Assembly: GCA_946405135.1 (NCBI GenBank)
Contig: CAMJGD010000002.1
Span: 1 to 64,000, forward strand
Reading direction: 5' to 3'
Origin: an uncultured Clostridiaceae bacterium
Lineage (GTDB): Bacteria; Bacillota; Clostridia; Clostridiales; Clostridiaceae
Length of the DNA: 64,000 nucleotides
In this document: one piece after another, positions 63,348 to 64,000 of the stretch
How the letters are laid out: every line of letters begins with the position of its first letter
Position numbering within the stretch: position 1 is the first letter of the stretch
Program-made: the position numbers and the translations under genes
Notes under the pieces: generated by a model
The model's input: the letters and a program-made list of their open reading frames with translations, nothing else
Databases searched by the model: none
Told to the model about the DNA's origin: nothing

Positions 63348-64000
63348 TTAATATTTTAATTTGAGTTTCTTTTCTATGATAGCCACTATTTTGTACATTA
63401 AGTATGCAAGAATTGATAGAATAATTATACTCATCATTACCATGTCTAACTGAGATATCTGTCCTCCATATACTATTATGAAGCCAAGCCCTTCTTTTGC
63501 TACTAAAAATTCACCCATTATTACCCCTACCCAAGATAAGCCTACATTTATTTTTAGTGCGGATATGAGGGTAGGAATGGACGCAGGTATTATTAGATTA
63601 ATTAGTATTTGGAACTTACTGGCTCCAAAGGTCTTTAAAAGCTTTATTTTGTCTTCATCCACTTCTTTAAAGCCTGAAAGCACACTTATTATAGTAACTA
63701 TTATAGATATTAACAGTGCCATTATTATTATAGCTCCTATACCATTACCTATCCAAAATATTATAATAGGACCTAAAGCTACTTTTGGAAGGGCATTTAA
63801 AACTACTAGATAAGGATCTAATACTTTTGCAGCAAAATCAGACCACCATAATAAAATTGCAATTACTGTACCTAACACCGTACCAAGTAAAAAACCTATT
63901 ATAGTTTCATAGCAGGTAACAAATATATGCCTGAATAAAGTACCCTCTTTATAAAAAACTATTAAGCTTTTTATCATTCTAGAAGGAGTACTAGTTAAAA
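63348..64000 (-). CDS. ABC transporter permease, SsuC/TauC type (partial at right edge)
   Basis: At least 217 residues of a permease. The frame stays open to the right edge (TPSR before MIKSL), so the N-terminus is missing. About five helices are visible. The ATPase-contact EAA motif lies near TFGASKFQILINLIIPASIP, and LNALPKVALGPIIIFWIGNG is typical of nitrate/sulfonate/taurine or thiamine-precursor importers. The substrate cannot be told; the ATPase and binding protein must lie off the window. It is the last gene before a terminator. Confidence 0.88.
   Translation of the reverse strand, partial: LTSTPSRMIKSLIVFYKEGTLFRHIFVTCYETIIGFLLGTVLGTVIAILLWWSDFAAKVLDPYLVVLNALPKVALGPIIIFWIGNGIGAIIIMALLISIIVTIISVLSGFKEVDEDKIKLLKTFGASKFQILINLIIPASIPTLISALKINVGLSWVGVIMGEFLVAKEGLGFIIVYGGQISQLDMVMMSIIILSILAYLMYKIVAIIEKKLKLKY

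Noticed and set aside
1..64000. tRNA or rRNA genes
   Set aside because: I saw no cloverleaf with a GTTCGA-type loop and CCA end, and no conserved rRNA sequence.

Overview
The window is AT-rich (roughly 70% A+T by eye). Genes have strong AGGAGG-type ribosome binding sites, T-rich intrinsic terminators and several clostridial families: an alpha-toxin-like phospholipase C, DUF3867, MASE3 histidine kinases, an LPxTG-anchored propeller protein and an xpt guanine riboswitch. This points to the low-GC Firmicutes, genus Clostridium sensu stricto; I cannot name the species. No rRNA, tRNA or CRISPR array was found.

Layout. 1-4.6 kb: a minus-strand operon of a zinc-ribbon membrane protein, a large HerA/DUF87-type ATPase, a 102-aa protein and a charged repeat protein that leaves the left edge; its function is unknown. 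4.9-7.1 kb: a CPBP protease followed by a gene graveyard (McrB-like fragment, truncated response regulator, small inverted-repeat element). 7.1-15.4 kb: a cobalamin-riboswitch operon encoding an LPxTG beta-propeller protein, a DUF4430 (transcobalamin-C-terminal-like) membrane-anchored protein and an ECF transporter (T, fused A-A', S), apparently a surface vitamin B12 capture and import system. 15.6-17.7 kb: decayed genes and a dead IS4-family element. 17.8-21.2 kb: a DUF4177 protein and an operon of an HNH nuclease, a tiny ORF, a small helical protein and a DEDDh exonuclease-BRCT protein, a candidate nucleic-acid conflict module. 21.2-25.9 kb: MazG-like and HIT enzymes, MATE pump plus WYL regulator, DUF2812/PadR pair with a clear operator. 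26-33 kb: phospholipase C, an ABC-F protein with a 5' attenuation leader, and TldD/TldE. 33-39 kb: HEAT-like protein, peptidase E, truncated DUF4011 helicase fragment, HypB, HIRAN and J-domain proteins, CarD. 39.2-45.4 kb: a repeat-flanked mini-ORF, then a guanine-riboswitch purine salvage/uptake operon (xpt, BMP lipoprotein, ATPase, two permeases). 45.5-57.1 kb: two chemoreceptors, an orphan histidine kinase, cold-shock protein, CvfB-like protein, DEAD-box-like helicase, CPBP protease, transaldolase and cytosolic Cu/Zn SOD. 57.3-64 kb: GNAT, aldo-keto reductase, DUF3867, YdcF, a cluster of short interspersed repeats, DUF2971, DUF5714 and an ABC permease leaving the right edge.

The points I consider most worth a second look are the riboswitch-controlled B12 capture operon and its 16-codon leader ORF fused to a terminator; the HerA-ATPase operon; the HNH/exonuclease-BRCT module; the attenuator leader of the ABC-F gene; two copies of a 94-bp near-palindromic element 40 kb apart; and the interspersed 20-bp repeats at 61.2-61.5 kb.
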